DNA of 64,000 nt from JBCBWG01 sp038523925 (GTDB lineage: Bacteria; Pseudomonadota; Alphaproteobacteria; Rhizobiales; Hyphomicrobiaceae). The DNA lies in assembly GCA_038523925.1 (NCBI GenBank), contig JBCBIY010000004.1, positions 195,314-259,313 on the forward strand. Reading direction: 5' to 3'. The translations under genes were made by a program, and so were the position numbers. The notes beneath the pieces were generated by a model. That model searched no databases and was not told where the DNA came from. It saw only the letters and a list, made by a program, of their open reading frames with translations. Of this stretch, positions 8,893 through 17,371 are shown one piece after another. Within the stretch, counting starts at the first letter, position 1; each line of letters begins with the position of its first letter.

Positions 8893-8894
8893 CA
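8883..8894 (+). promoter_or_regulatory. Candidate PhaR operator overlapping the phasin -35 box
   Basis: TGCAGTGCAACA fits, with one mismatch, the PhaR operator consensus as I remember it from Bradyrhizobium (TGCRNYGCASMA). It overlaps the -35 element of the phasin promoter, the right place for a repressor. Site recognition is inference; PhaR itself is not in the window. Confidence 0.5.
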
Positions 8895-8981
8895 TAGAAC
8901 ACCGAGATTTTGCGCGCATGCGGTAGATAATTTGTCGCAGCGCACCATTGACCTTGCAACTGAGCCAACCGTCGCGGCTTT

Positions 8982-10280
8982 TCAGACCAGTGAGGAAAAC
9001 ACGCGCCGGTAACCGGTCGCTTCCGGGTCGAACAGGATATCGCGGGGCAGAAGCGGCCGCGCCAGCGTAAGCCCCTCCAAAGACCGACAGCGGGACAGCG
9101 CCACATACGCCTGGCCGTGCGCGAAGGTCCCGCGGCCGAGGTCGATGTAGACATTGTCGAGCGTCAGGCCCTGTGCCTTGTGAATGGTCAGCGCCCAGGC
9201 AAGCCGCAGAGGGAACTGTTTGAACGTCCCGGCGACCGTCTCGACGATCTTTTCCTCTGCCTTCTCAAAGGCATAGCGGCGGCTTTCCCAGGATGCGGGC
9301 TCGACCTCGTGTTCGCGCCCGTCAATTTCGACCCAGACCCGATCTTCGGTCAGCCGCGAGATCATCGCGATCGTGCCATTGACCCAGCGCCGGTCGCTGT
9401 CGTTGCGCAGCATGATGACGCGGGCGCCCTCCTTGAGCGAGAGAACCGCTTCAGTCGGCTGTGCGCGCGGGTTGAATTCGCCGGCAACGCCCGCTTCGTA
9501 AGAGAAGATCGGTGCCGGGATGGCGTCGAGGTAGGCCCGGTTGATGCGGTTCGCAGCCTCGTTCGTCGGGGTCAGGATGACGAACGACTGGCCTTCCGCG
9601 AGCGTCCGGATTGGCGAGACGCGGTCGTTGAGCATCTCGAGATCATCTTCGTCGACGTCCCCCTCGCGGATGCGGTTGAGGATGCTGACCAGCGCTTCAT
9701 CCGTCTGCCGGAATACCTGGCCGAGCTCGAGGAGTTGCGTGCCGATTCCATCTTGCAGGGCGGAGACCGAGAAGAAGAACGGTCCGCCGAATGTGTTCTC
9801 GAGGTGCGCTGCTTCTTCCGCATCACGCACGACCGGCGGCAACTGATGCAAATCGCCAAACAGCAGCATCCGGACGCCGCCAAACCCGTCCTGTGGCCGG
9901 CCGCGATTGACGCGCAGACACTGATCGATCGCCCACATGAGATCGGAGCGGACCATCGAGACCTCATCGATGATCAGCGTTGTCATTTGCCGCATCACGC
10001 GCCCATTGCGGCCGCGCTTGATGTCATCGGCCCCGATAAGACGTGGCGGAAGGCCGAAGAACGAGTGGATCGTCTGCCCGCCGACATTCACGGCTGCGAG
10101 GCCGGTCGGTGCAACGACGACGGCCTGATCGCCAAGTTGCTCCCGGAGCACGCGAAGAAGGGTTGATTTGCCCGTCCCCGCGCGGCCGGTGACAAACATA
10201 TGGCCTTCGCCGGTGGTGGCGAAGTCGACTGCTGCCTCATACTCGGAGGTTGGCGAGACGTCTGCGGGCCAGTCGATCAT
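8982..10280 (-). CDS. PIF1-like / RecD-type superfamily 1B DNA helicase
   Basis: A 432-aa SF1B helicase. Walker A is GRAGTGKST (residues 32-40), motif Ia VAPTGLAAVNVGGQTIHSF, Walker B TLIIDEVSMV (101-110), motif III FGDLHQLPPV (141-150), and the C-terminal motifs V/VI are LTIHKAQGLTLDNVYI and AYVALSRCRSLEGL. PIF1 helicases translocate 5' to 3' and resolve G-quadruplexes or stalled forks. This short bacterial form has the core and little else. It stands alone, with about 200 bp between it and the divergent membrane-protein gene. The partner process is not indicated by neighbours. Confidence 0.88.
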   Translation of the reverse strand: MIDWPADVSPTSEYEAAVDFATTGEGHMFVTGRAGTGKSTLLRVLREQLGDQAVVVAPTGLAAVNVGGQTIHSFFGLPPRLIGADDIKRGRNGRVMRQMTTLIIDEVSMVRSDLMWAIDQCLRVNRGRPQDGFGGVRMLLFGDLHQLPPVVRDAEEAAHLENTFGGPFFFSVSALQDGIGTQLLELGQVFRQTDEALVSILNRIREGDVDEDDLEMLNDRVSPIRTLAEGQSFVILTPTNEAANRINRAYLDAIPAPIFSYEAGVAGEFNPRAQPTEAVLSLKEGARVIMLRNDSDRRWVNGTIAMISRLTEDRVWVEIDGREHEVEPASWESRRYAFEKAEEKIVETVAGTFKQFPLRLAWALTIHKAQGLTLDNVYIDLGRGTFAHGQAYVALSRCRSLEGLTLARPLLPRDILFDPEATGYRRVFSSLV

Positions 10281-10484
10281 GAGCGGTGGTGTCCTGCGGG
10301 CAGCGCCTTACGGCGCGTGGGCGCCGAGTGAAGCTGATGGCGGTTCAAAGCAGTACAGCTCGCAATCAACGCGCAACCCTAGCCGCAATTCGCACGATCC
10401 GTGTCATGGGAAATGCAAAGCATCAAATGCATCTTAATCGGCACCCGCTTTACTGGGCAGACTTGTAGACATGGGGTGTAGCGT

Positions 10485-10979
10485 ATGTCGGAAGTTGCTC
10501 TGGATCGCCGTCGCAAGAGCGACGCCGTTGCGGCCGAAGTCCGCCGCGGCATGAAGTTCGATGCGTTGGCGCCGCTTCTGCTCGGATTTATCTCGCCGCT
10601 CATTGTCATCGCGCTGCTCGATCCGGCCGTTTTCCGCGAGGCGCGCGGCGTCATCGTTGCCAGCCTGATCCTCGTCATGGTCGTCGCGGCAATCGCGTTC
10701 ACGTACGGCGTGCTCGTGCCGAAAGCGATCACCGGCATCCGCTTCGATCCGAGCGAGCGGGCCGCCATTCTAACCTCTTCGAACTTCTTCGCCGAAGAGC
10801 AGGAAATGATCTCATTCCGCAACATCCTCGATCTGCGCGAAGTGAAGGGATATGACCGCGACGGTTATCAGGAAGCGCATAGCGAGATCGTCACGCGGAA
10901 CGGGGATCGCGTGGTGCTGCCATTTGAGCTGCCGCGTGCGCAACTCAACGATGCCCGCCGCCTGCTCGGCGTCGCCTGA
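10485..10979 (+). CDS. Unknown two-TM inner-membrane protein with cytoplasmic tail
   Basis: I do not recognise the family. The 164-aa protein has a basic N-terminus (RRRKSDAVAAEVRRG), two TM helices at about residues 26-46 and 54-78, and a soluble C-terminal domain of about 80 aa. That domain contains IRFDPSERAAILTSSNFF and a basic/acidic stretch, ending in LPRAQLNDARRLLGVA. The tail resembles PH-like (bPH) folds in its short beta-rich segments, but that is a guess. It is a single-gene unit: divergent from the helicase and closed by a strong terminator at 11035-11073. Confidence 0.75.
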   Translation: MSEVALDRRRKSDAVAAEVRRGMKFDALAPLLLGFISPLIVIALLDPAVFREARGVIVASLILVMVVAAIAFTYGVLVPKAITGIRFDPSERAAILTSSNFFAEEQEMISFRNILDLREVKGYDRDGYQEAHSEIVTRNGDRVVLPFELPRAQLNDARRLLGVA

Positions 10980-11034
10980 GCCAGCCAAGCCGGCGGCGCG
11001 GTTGCCACGCGCCCGCCCGCCCGCATAGTCTGCC

Positions 11035-11073
11035 AACGCTCCGGGTGCCCCAGAGGCGGCGCCGGAGCGTTTT
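11035..11073 (+). terminator. Rho-independent terminator after the two-TM protein gene
   Basis: A perfect 10-bp stem AACGCTCCGG / CCGGAGCGTT with a 17-nt loop is followed by TTTCC. It lies between the membrane-protein gene and leuB, so leuB probably has its own promoter or depends on read-through. Confidence 0.75.
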
Positions 11074-11103
11074 CCATTTGCCCTTCGGCACCAGCAGGCA
11101 GAC

Positions 11104-12219
11104 ATGACGACCTTCAAGCTTCTTCTTCTCCCCGGCGACGGCATCGGGGTGGAAACGATGGCCGAAGTCGAGCGCGTGATCGCGTTCTTCGGCCAACATG
11201 CAAGCGGCTTGTCGTTCGAGATAGAAGCGGACCTCGTGGGCGGCGCCGCGATTGACGCGCACGGCGTGCCGATCACCGACGCGGCGATGGAGAAGGCGAT
11301 GGCGTGTGACGCCGTCATCTTCGGTGCGGTTGGCGGCCCGAAGTGGGATGACGTCGCGTTCGAGATCCGGCCGGAAGCGGGCCTGCTGCGCCTGCGCAAG
11401 GACCTTGAGCTGTTTGCGAACCTGCGGCCGGCCATCTGCTATCCGGCGCTTGCTGAGGCCTCATCCCTGCGCCGCGAGATCGTCGAAGGCCTTGATATCC
11501 TCATTCTGCGCGAGCTGACCGGCGGCACGTACTTTGGCGAGCCAAAAGAAGTCGTCACGCTCACCAACGGCGAGAAACGCGCCGTCGACACCACGCTTTA
11601 CACAACGTCCGAGATCGAACGCATTACGAAGGTTGGCTTCGACCTTGCGCGCAAGCGCGGGAACCTGCTGCATTCGGCTGAGAAGCGGAACGTGATGATG
11701 ACCGGCGTTCTCTGGAACGAGGTGGTTACCGCCACGCATAAGTCATACGCGCCGGACGTTGAGCTGCACCACATCCTCGCTGACAATTGCGCGATGCAGC
11801 TTGTGCGCAACCCGAAGCAGTTTGACGTGGTCGTTTGCGACAACCTCTTCGGCGACATCCTGTCGGACGCCGCTGCCATGCTGACCGGTTCGCTCGGGAT
11901 GCTGCCATCGGCGTCGCTTGGCGCGCCAGATCCCGAGACCGGCAGGCCAAAGGCGATGTATGAGCCGGTTCATGGGTCGGCGCCAGACATCGCGGGCGAA
12001 GGCAAAGCCAACCCGATTGCGACAATTGCCTCGTTCGGCATGGCGCTGCGCTACTCGTTCGATCGCGTCGCCGAAGCAGACATGGTCGACAAGGCAATCG
12101 CAAACGTCCTCGCGCAGGGCCTGCGGACCGGCGATATTATGCAGCCGAACATGCGTCAGGTCTCAACGTCTGAAATGGGCGCTGCGATCATCAAAGAGCT
12201 TGAGACGCTCGCGGGTTAG
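11104..12219 (+). CDS. leuB: 3-isopropylmalate dehydrogenase
   Basis: A 371-aa NAD-dependent decarboxylating dehydrogenase of leucine biosynthesis. The start LLLLPGDGIGVETM is the typical nucleotide-proximal beginning; ELTGGTYFGEPKE and the DNLFGDILSDAAAMLTGSLG signature (metal-binding Asp residues) are present. The C-terminal region has YEPVHGSAPDIAGEGKANP. It is followed after 11 bp by the alpha subunit of a TPP decarboxylase, not by other leu genes; leuD and leuC lie 38-46 kb away in this window. Confidence 0.97.
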   Translation: MTTFKLLLLPGDGIGVETMAEVERVIAFFGQHASGLSFEIEADLVGGAAIDAHGVPITDAAMEKAMACDAVIFGAVGGPKWDDVAFEIRPEAGLLRLRKDLELFANLRPAICYPALAEASSLRREIVEGLDILILRELTGGTYFGEPKEVVTLTNGEKRAVDTTLYTTSEIERITKVGFDLARKRGNLLHSAEKRNVMMTGVLWNEVVTATHKSYAPDVELHHILADNCAMQLVRNPKQFDVVVCDNLFGDILSDAAAMLTGSLGMLPSASLGAPDPETGRPKAMYEPVHGSAPDIAGEGKANPIATIASFGMALRYSFDRVAEADMVDKAIANVLAQGLRTGDIMQPNMRQVSTSEMGAAIIKELETLAG

Positions 12220-12230
12220 GGCACGCCAGC

Positions 12231-12770
12231 ATGACGACCGATACGATGCGTGATGACGGCTGGTCCGCCAGCGTGTTTGCCGCGATGCGGAAGCGGCAGA
12301 TTGAGACCGTCTGCACCGTTCCCGACGGCGGACTGACGCCGCTTCTTAAAATGGTCGCCGCTGACGATGCGATGCGCCTCGTGACGCTGTCGACAGAAGA
12401 AGAAGGCATGGGCATCGTCGCCGGCCAATGGCTTGGCGGTCGGCGCGCGATGATCGCGATGCAATCGTCCGGCGTTGGCAACTGCATCAATGCGCTTGGG
12501 CTTCCGGCCATCTTCGGCGCGCCGTGTCTGATGCTCGTGACGATGCGCGGTGTCTGGGGCGAGTTTAATCCCTGGCAGGTGCAGATGGGGTCGGCCACCG
12601 AGCCGGTCCTGTCCGCGGTCGGTGTCAAATGCTTCCCCGTCGCAAAGCCGGCGGAGGTCGCCGAGACGTTCGCAGCCGCCGCCGACCTTGCGTTCAATGG
12701 CGGCATGTCGGCAGCCGTGCTCGTCTCACAGCGGGTGATCGGTGCGAAAGGGTTCGGCCAGGATGACTGA
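12231..12770 (+). CDS. TPP-dependent 2-oxoacid decarboxylase, alpha subunit (ComD / phosphonopyruvate decarboxylase-like)
   Basis: A 179-aa protein equal to the pyrimidine-binding half of a thiamine-diphosphate decarboxylase. The TPP-activating glutamate lies in TLSTEEEGMGIVAGQWLGG, followed by AMIAMQSSGVGNCINALG and the dimer-face segment FGAPCLMLVTMRG. Size and pattern fit sulfopyruvate decarboxylase subunit ComD or the N-half of phosphonopyruvate decarboxylase. The beta subunit overlaps its end by 8 bp. The start is 11 bp after leuB, so translation from the leuB transcript is likely. The true substrate is unknown; neither coenzyme M nor phosphonate genes are seen nearby. Confidence 0.75.
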   Translation: MTTDTMRDDGWSASVFAAMRKRQIETVCTVPDGGLTPLLKMVAADDAMRLVTLSTEEEGMGIVAGQWLGGRRAMIAMQSSGVGNCINALGLPAIFGAPCLMLVTMRGVWGEFNPWQVQMGSATEPVLSAVGVKCFPVAKPAEVAETFAAAADLAFNGGMSAAVLVSQRVIGAKGFGQDD

Positions 12771-13353
12771 CGGCGACAATCGGATTCAGCGGCGCGCGTT
12801 CGTCGCCGACCTCCTGGGGCAGCGCGACGGCGCACTCATTGTACCGGGCCTCGGCGCGCCGACATGGGATTGCGCGGCGGCCGGCGACAGCCCCGAGTAT
12901 CTCTATTCCTGGGGCGGAATGGGGCTGGCTGTACCGACCGCGCTCGGTCTGGCGCTCGCACAACCCGCCCGGCGCGTCGTCGCGCTTACCGGCGATGGCG
13001 AAATGCTGATGGGCGTCGGCTCACTTGGTGTCGTCGCGAGCCAGGCGCCGGCAAATCTCAGTATCCTCGTTCTCGATAACGAGAGCTTCGGCGAGACCGG
13101 CAAGCAGACGGGCCTGACCTCCGGCGCGAGCGATCTCGTTGCTGTGGCCGAGGGCTTTGGCATTACCAAGACCCTGCGCGTGACCGGGCACGATCAAATT
13201 TCGGAGCTTGCACAGCTCTTATTCGCGGAGCCGGGGCCCACGTTTGCGGTCGCCAAGATCGCTCTGAGCGAGGACCCCTGGACGCTGCCGATCAAGGATG
13301 GCCGGGCGATTGCGCGCCGGATGCGGGTCGCGCTTGGGATCGATACGGCCTAA
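12763..13353 (+). CDS. TPP-dependent 2-oxoacid decarboxylase, beta subunit (ComE-like)
   Basis: A 196-aa protein equal to the diphosphate-binding half. The TPP/Mg2+ motif is ALTGDGEMLMGVGSLGVV, and the cofactor-binding DN lies further on in ILVLDNESFGETG, which gives the GDG-x(n)-N spacing of the family. The start overlaps the alpha-subunit stop by 8 bp, which implies coupled translation and a two-subunit enzyme like ComDE. With leuB upstream it could act on a 2-oxoacid related to branched-chain metabolism, but that is inference from position only. Confidence 0.75.
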   Translation: MTDGDNRIQRRAFVADLLGQRDGALIVPGLGAPTWDCAAAGDSPEYLYSWGGMGLAVPTALGLALAQPARRVVALTGDGEMLMGVGSLGVVASQAPANLSILVLDNESFGETGKQTGLTSGASDLVAVAEGFGITKTLRVTGHDQISELAQLLFAEPGPTFAVAKIALSEDPWTLPIKDGRAIARRMRVALGIDTA

Positions 13354-13479
13354 TCGTCCGGATATGGCTTTGTCGCTACAGCCTTCGCAGGTAAGCGCCT
13401 GGCCGCCTCGTCAGTCCGGCCCCATCGGCGCTATGCCAGCGCTTGTGGTGTGGTGTGGTGATGTGCGAGGGGCGGTGCG

Positions 13480-14781
13480 ATGCTGAGTGGCGCGTATATC
13501 TTTGTGGCGTTCGTCTATCTCGTCGTTGCAGCCTCATTCCTCGCGACGACCGGTATGCTCGCCTACGAGTTCTGGGACGCCGGATGGGTCGACCTGCTCG
13601 CGATCGACAGCCATTTGTTTGTGTTCTTCCCGACCTTCGGCATCGTTGCGCTGGTCGCCTTCTATCTGCCGTCGGTCGCGTTCGTCGATCACTATTGGCG
13701 TCACGTTCCGTTTGGAATTGCCAGGTTCCTGGTTGGCATCGCCGTCGTCCTCGCCGCCTCGCACTTCATCGCGCAGTTCCTGCTCGCATCCGACAACCGG
13801 CCGATCTGGGATATCAAACCGGCGGTCCTGATTGCTGATCGCGGCGAACCCGCCGGCTGTATCACGGCGGCCGGTGGCGGCAGTTGCGCGCGAATGCCCG
13901 TGTTACCCGCGGTCGCAAACCTCCGGGCGCTGAGCCAGCGGCGGATCGGCCTGTCGGAGTTTGTGCGTGACTGCAAAACTGACAACCTCATTGAGCAGCG
14001 CCCGGTCGATTCCCGCAAACGTTTTTGCGTCGCCACGACGCCGCTCTCGCCCGCGCCCGAACTCATCGACGACGCCCAATGCTGCCGCGCGCAAGAGGCT
14101 TTGGTGTCGACCATCGAGACGCTCTATCGGGCGCCGGCGAACCGTTCGATGACCGGCCGTGTCCATGCGCTTTTGTTGCCGGCAAAGATCTTCTTCTTTC
14201 TCGTGCTGCTCTCGATCAGCTTGTTGTTGACGTGGCGCTTCAAGGAGATCGCCAAACACTATGCCCGGCGGATGACGCACATCGAGATCGGGTTGATCAT
14301 CGGCACAGTTGCGACGCTGTTCTTCCCGCTTATGTCACAGGCATTCCTGCTGTCGCTGTCCGTGCTTGCAGGCGATGCGGGCCAAGGCACGTTCAGCATC
14401 ATGGTGCCGACGCTGAGCATCGTCTTCGGCATCTGGACGTTTCTGATCATCGTCTACTTCTTCCGTAGCAACGGCCAGAGCACCGAGCTGCTCACCAAGA
14501 TCGGTTCTGCCGCGGCCGGCGGCATAGCGCTGGTGAAGTACGATGAGATCGTCGCTGTCATGGTGCGGCTGATTGGGTCGGGCGCCAACTGGTTGTTCCT
14601 GACGGCGCTTGCCGCTGCCGCAATGTTGATGGCGTTCATCGCCATGCGTGCGATGGCCCAAGGCGACCAGCGGCCCATCGGCGTCGCGCGCGATTCAGAG
14701 CCGGTGGGCGAAGAGCCCCGGGGGCTCAAGTTCCCGGAAGTGCCGAAGCCCGCAGCCACCCAGACAGATGCAGATCGCTAA
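13480..14781 (+). CDS. Unknown seven-TM membrane protein with Cys-rich periplasmic loop
   Basis: No family recognised. The 433-aa protein has about seven hydrophobic helices: three at residues 4-29, 47-69 and 78-102; a hydrophilic loop of about 125 aa (103-227); then four more at 229-250, 266-295, 305-327 and 368-390; and a Pro-rich hydrophilic tail. The loop carries at least six cysteines (in EPAGCITA, GSCARM, RDCKTD, RFCVAT and DAQCCRAQ). If the N-terminus is cytoplasmic the loop is periplasmic and could be disulfide-bonded. It stands alone. A short GTGGT microsatellite lies 15-35 bp upstream of the start. Confidence 0.75.
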   Translation: MLSGAYIFVAFVYLVVAASFLATTGMLAYEFWDAGWVDLLAIDSHLFVFFPTFGIVALVAFYLPSVAFVDHYWRHVPFGIARFLVGIAVVLAASHFIAQFLLASDNRPIWDIKPAVLIADRGEPAGCITAAGGGSCARMPVLPAVANLRALSQRRIGLSEFVRDCKTDNLIEQRPVDSRKRFCVATTPLSPAPELIDDAQCCRAQEALVSTIETLYRAPANRSMTGRVHALLLPAKIFFFLVLLSISLLLTWRFKEIAKHYARRMTHIEIGLIIGTVATLFFPLMSQAFLLSLSVLAGDAGQGTFSIMVPTLSIVFGIWTFLIIVYFFRSNGQSTELLTKIGSAAAGGIALVKYDEIVAVMVRLIGSGANWLFLTALAAAAMLMAFIAMRAMAQGDQRPIGVARDSEPVGEEPRGLKFPEVPKPAATQTDADR

Positions 14782-14880
14782 ATCCGTTCAAAGTCGCGTT
14801 CGCGCGACTGGTCTGATCTCGCTTACGTTCTTTACGCTGCCTCTTTCGGGGCAGGTGCTTTCGCCGAACGCGGATGAGCT

Positions 14881-15333
14881 CTAGCTGCCCGTGCGGCGCA
14901 TTTCCTGGCGCCGCATCGGCATGGAATCGATCAGCCGGAAGATGCGTTGCGCCGCGACCGGGGACCCCGATGACAGTTTCGCGCCGCCGTCCTTGCCAAC
15001 AAGGATCACGCGGAACTGACGGTCGCCAACGCCATACCGATTGCGCAGGGCCTTTGCGGATCGACCGGGCCCACCGCCAAGTGCGGTGCGCACGCGGTTG
15101 CCCGTTACGCGGATGACGACCATATCGCGGTCCCGCAACGCACCGTTACGGCCCGAGAGCAATGCATTCTGTCGCGCCAACGATTGTGACTTAGGCCCCG
15201 GCGCAAAGATCAACAGCGGACGGTTCTTCCAGCGATACCCGCTCATCGCATCCGCCGTTTCAGTTGCCGCAAGCGCGCCTGCACCAACGATCGCTGTCGC
15301 AAGTCCAAGTCTCAGGGTGATCGATGAAAGCAT
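14881..15333 (-). CDS. DUF4174 domain-containing exported protein
   Basis: A 150-aa small secreted or periplasmic protein. The N-terminal signal sequence LGLATAIVGAGALAATETADA precedes a compact domain. That domain has RWKNRPLLIFAPGPKSQSL, a DRDMVVIRV strand, and FRVILVGKDGGAKL, the pattern of DUF4174, a thioredoxin-like fold without obvious catalytic cysteines. The start at 15333 was chosen because the signal peptide begins there. Function is not known for the family. Confidence 0.72.
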   Translation of the reverse strand: MLSSITLRLGLATAIVGAGALAATETADAMSGYRWKNRPLLIFAPGPKSQSLARQNALLSGRNGALRDRDMVVIRVTGNRVRTALGGGPGRSAKALRNRYGVGDRQFRVILVGKDGGAKLSSGSPVAAQRIFRLIDSMPMRRQEMRRTGS

Positions 15334-15431
15334 GCCGCGGGCCTCAGTGTTTTCGTGTGCCTGAGGATCAAACGTAGGAATGGGTCGGGCCGATTGCATC
15401 TTGCGGTGCACGCGATGCGCGCAACCCAAAC

Positions 15432-15457
15432 AAAAAACCCGGCCGCTGGGGCCGGGT
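15432..15457 (-). terminator. Rho-independent terminator of glnK-amtB
   Basis: On the minus strand CCCGGCC-CCAGC-GGCCGGG is followed by six T. It lies about 65 bp after the amtB stop and before the DUF4174 gene start at 15333. Confidence 0.85.
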
Positions 15458-15468
15458 CTGAGTTTGAA

Positions 15469-15499
15469 GGGTGCGCCCGGGAAGACGATAGGCGCACCC
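15469..15499. other. Second hairpin between amtB and its terminator
   Basis: A perfect 9-bp inverted repeat GGGTGCGCC / GGCGCACCC with a 13-nt loop lies between the amtB stop and the main terminator. It is followed only by TTC on the minus strand and TTG on the plus strand, so it is a weak terminator or an RNA 3'-end stabiliser. Confidence 0.55.
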
Positions 15500-15519
15500 T
15501 TGTTCAGCAGCGGATGAGG

Positions 15520-16863
15520 TCAGATCCGCTGACTGCCGGAGCCGAATTCCGGGTAGGCCTCGAGACCGATCTCGGCTTTGTCGAGACCTTCGAACTCGTC
15601 CTCTTCCGACGGGCGGAGGCCGACTGCGGAGAGCACCAGGAAGACAACGAGGCTTGAGGCCACCACGAACACGCCGACCGCTGCAACGCCGATCGCCTGT
15701 GTGATGAAGCTCGCATCGGAGTTGGTCCAGGCCACGATAATCGTGCCCCATATGCCTGCAAACAGGTGGACCGGGATGGCGCCGACCACGTCGTCGATCC
15801 TCAGCTTGTCCAGCAGCGGCACCGTGAACACCACGATCGCACCGCCGATGCCGCCGATGACGACAGACTGCCAGATCGCTGGTGTCAGTGGTTCAGCCGT
15901 AATGGCGACGAGACCTGCAAGGGCACCGTTGAGCGCCATCGTAAGATCGACCTTGCCGTAGAACACCTGGTTCAGGATGATCGCGACAACGACACCACCT
16001 GCGGCTGCAAGGTTGGTGTTGACGAAGATCTTCGAAACAGACGACGCATCGGAGATCGTGCCCATCGCAAGCTGCGAGGCACCGTTAAAGCCGAACCAGC
16101 CGAGCCACAGGATGAACGTACCGAGCGTGGCAAGTGCCATGTTCGAGCCGGGCATCGGATTGACCTCGCCGTTCGGGCCGTACTTGCCGCGTCGTGCACC
16201 AATGATGACGGCACCGACGAGCGCTGCCCAGCCACCGGTCGAGTGGACCAGCGTTGAACCGGCAAAGTCAGAGAAGCCCATGTCGTCGAGCCAGCCTGTG
16301 CCCCACTCCCAGTAGGCAACCGTCGGGTAGATGAAGCCTGTCAGGACGGCGACGAAGATCAGGAATGGCCAGAGCTTGATGCGCTCTGCAACCGTGCCCG
16401 AAACAATCGAGGCGGCGGTCGCACAGAACACCATCTGGAAGAACCAGTCCGAGCCGGTCGAATAGGCATTCGCCGTATCAGACGCCGGGTCAGGCATCGT
16501 CACCGGCATTGGATTGCCGATGTATTCCGCCACCAGCGACGCATCGCCCGGATAGGCCATGTTGTAGCCGACGATCCAGAACATCAGGCCAGAGATCGAA
16601 TACAGGCTGATGTTCTTCGTGCACTGCATGGCGACGTTTTTGGTGCGCACCATGCCGGCTTCGAGCATCGCGAAGCCTGCGGCCATCCACATGACGAGGA
16701 AGCCGCCAACCAGGAACAGCAACGTATTGAGAACGTACTGGTATTCTTTCTGCGCGCCTGCGGCGTCGATTGCGTCCTGAGCAAATGCCGGTCCGGCCAG
16801 CATCAGGAACGCGGCGCCGGCCATAAAGCCGAGCGCCACTTTCTTAGTCGAAGTCTCTCTCAC
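15520..16863 (-). CDS. amtB: Ammonium transporter
   Basis: A 447-aa Amt/MEP/Rh channel. A GTG start at 16863 is preferred because AGGAAGGGG lies upstream and the signal peptide (LGFMAGAAFLMLAGPAFAQ) follows directly. The body has 11 helices. Family motifs visible are GFAMLEAGMVRTKN, the FQMVFCATAASIVSGTVAER segment, DFAGSTLVHSTGGWAALVGA with a pore histidine, and GFNGASQLAM. The C-terminal tail (GLRPSEEDEFEGLDKAEIGLEAYPEF) is the site at which GlnK plugs the channel. It is 19 bp downstream of glnK, the standard glnK-amtB operon. Confidence 0.95.
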   Translation of the reverse strand: MRETSTKKVALGFMAGAAFLMLAGPAFAQDAIDAAGAQKEYQYVLNTLLFLVGGFLVMWMAAGFAMLEAGMVRTKNVAMQCTKNISLYSISGLMFWIVGYNMAYPGDASLVAEYIGNPMPVTMPDPASDTANAYSTGSDWFFQMVFCATAASIVSGTVAERIKLWPFLIFVAVLTGFIYPTVAYWEWGTGWLDDMGFSDFAGSTLVHSTGGWAALVGAVIIGARRGKYGPNGEVNPMPGSNMALATLGTFILWLGWFGFNGASQLAMGTISDASSVSKIFVNTNLAAAGGVVVAIILNQVFYGKVDLTMALNGALAGLVAITAEPLTPAIWQSVVIGGIGGAIVVFTVPLLDKLRIDDVVGAIPVHLFAGIWGTIIVAWTNSDASFITQAIGVAAVGVFVVASSLVVFLVLSAVGLRPSEEDEFEGLDKAEIGLEAYPEFGSGSQRI

Positions 16864-16882
16864 TTGGGATCCCCTTCCTGCA

Positions 16883-17221
16883 CTAAAGCGCGTTGACATC
16901 GGTCTCGCCGGTCCGGATGCGGACGGTGGACTCGATGGGTGAGACAAAGATTTTGCCGTCGCCGATCTGGCCGGTCTTCGCGGCCCCGACGATCGCCTCG
17001 ACGGCCTTTTCGGCCGCAGCGCCGTCAACGACGACTTCGATTTTCAGCTTTGGCAGAAAGCTCACGGCGTATTCGGCGCCGCGGTAGATCTCGGTGTGAC
17101 CCTTTTGGCGTCCGTAGCCTTTGACCTCGGTGACCGTCATGCCTTCGATGCCGAGTTCGGTCAGGCCCTGCCGGACTTCTTCAAGCTTGAAGGGCTTGAT
17201 GATCGCGGTGACGAGCTTCAT
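16883..17221 (-). CDS. glnK: Nitrogen regulatory protein P-II (GlnK)
   Basis: A 112-aa trimeric P-II signal protein of exactly canonical length. The T-loop sequence TEIYRGAEYAVSFLPK carries the uridylylation site Tyr51, and the ATP/2-oxoglutarate-binding VGAAKTGQIGDGKIFVSPI is intact. It senses 2-oxoglutarate and energy charge and blocks AmtB when nitrogen is plentiful. It is named glnK rather than glnB because of the amtB partner. A start at 17221 gives the canonical MKLVTAIIKPFK beginning. A sigma54-like element about 105 bp upstream fits nitrogen-starvation control by NtrC. Confidence 0.93.
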   Translation of the reverse strand: MKLVTAIIKPFKLEEVRQGLTELGIEGMTVTEVKGYGRQKGHTEIYRGAEYAVSFLPKLKIEVVVDGAAAEKAVEAIVGAAKTGQIGDGKIFVSPIESTVRIRTGETDVNAL

Positions 17222-17324
17222 GCGCGCACCCCCTTTTGTGCTCAGTTGGAGCGTCACGCAGGTGTGGTGACGCGGCGAACCTGCTGCGCCCGGACGGGCG
17301 GCAAGTGTTAACGAGCAGCAACTT

Positions 17325-17340
17325 CTCAAGAGCCGTGCCA
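17325..17340 (-). promoter_or_regulatory. Sigma54-like promoter of glnK-amtB
   Basis: The minus strand reads TGGCACGGCTCTTGAG. The consensus is TGGCACG-N4-TTGCW, so the -24 element is perfect and the -12 element is off by one base (A for C). It lies about 105 bp upstream of the glnK start, as expected for NtrC-dependent glnK operons. No clear NtrC palindrome was found. Confidence 0.55.
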
Positions 17341-17371
17341 AAACGGAGGCAAGGACGTAAGATGCTGATAT

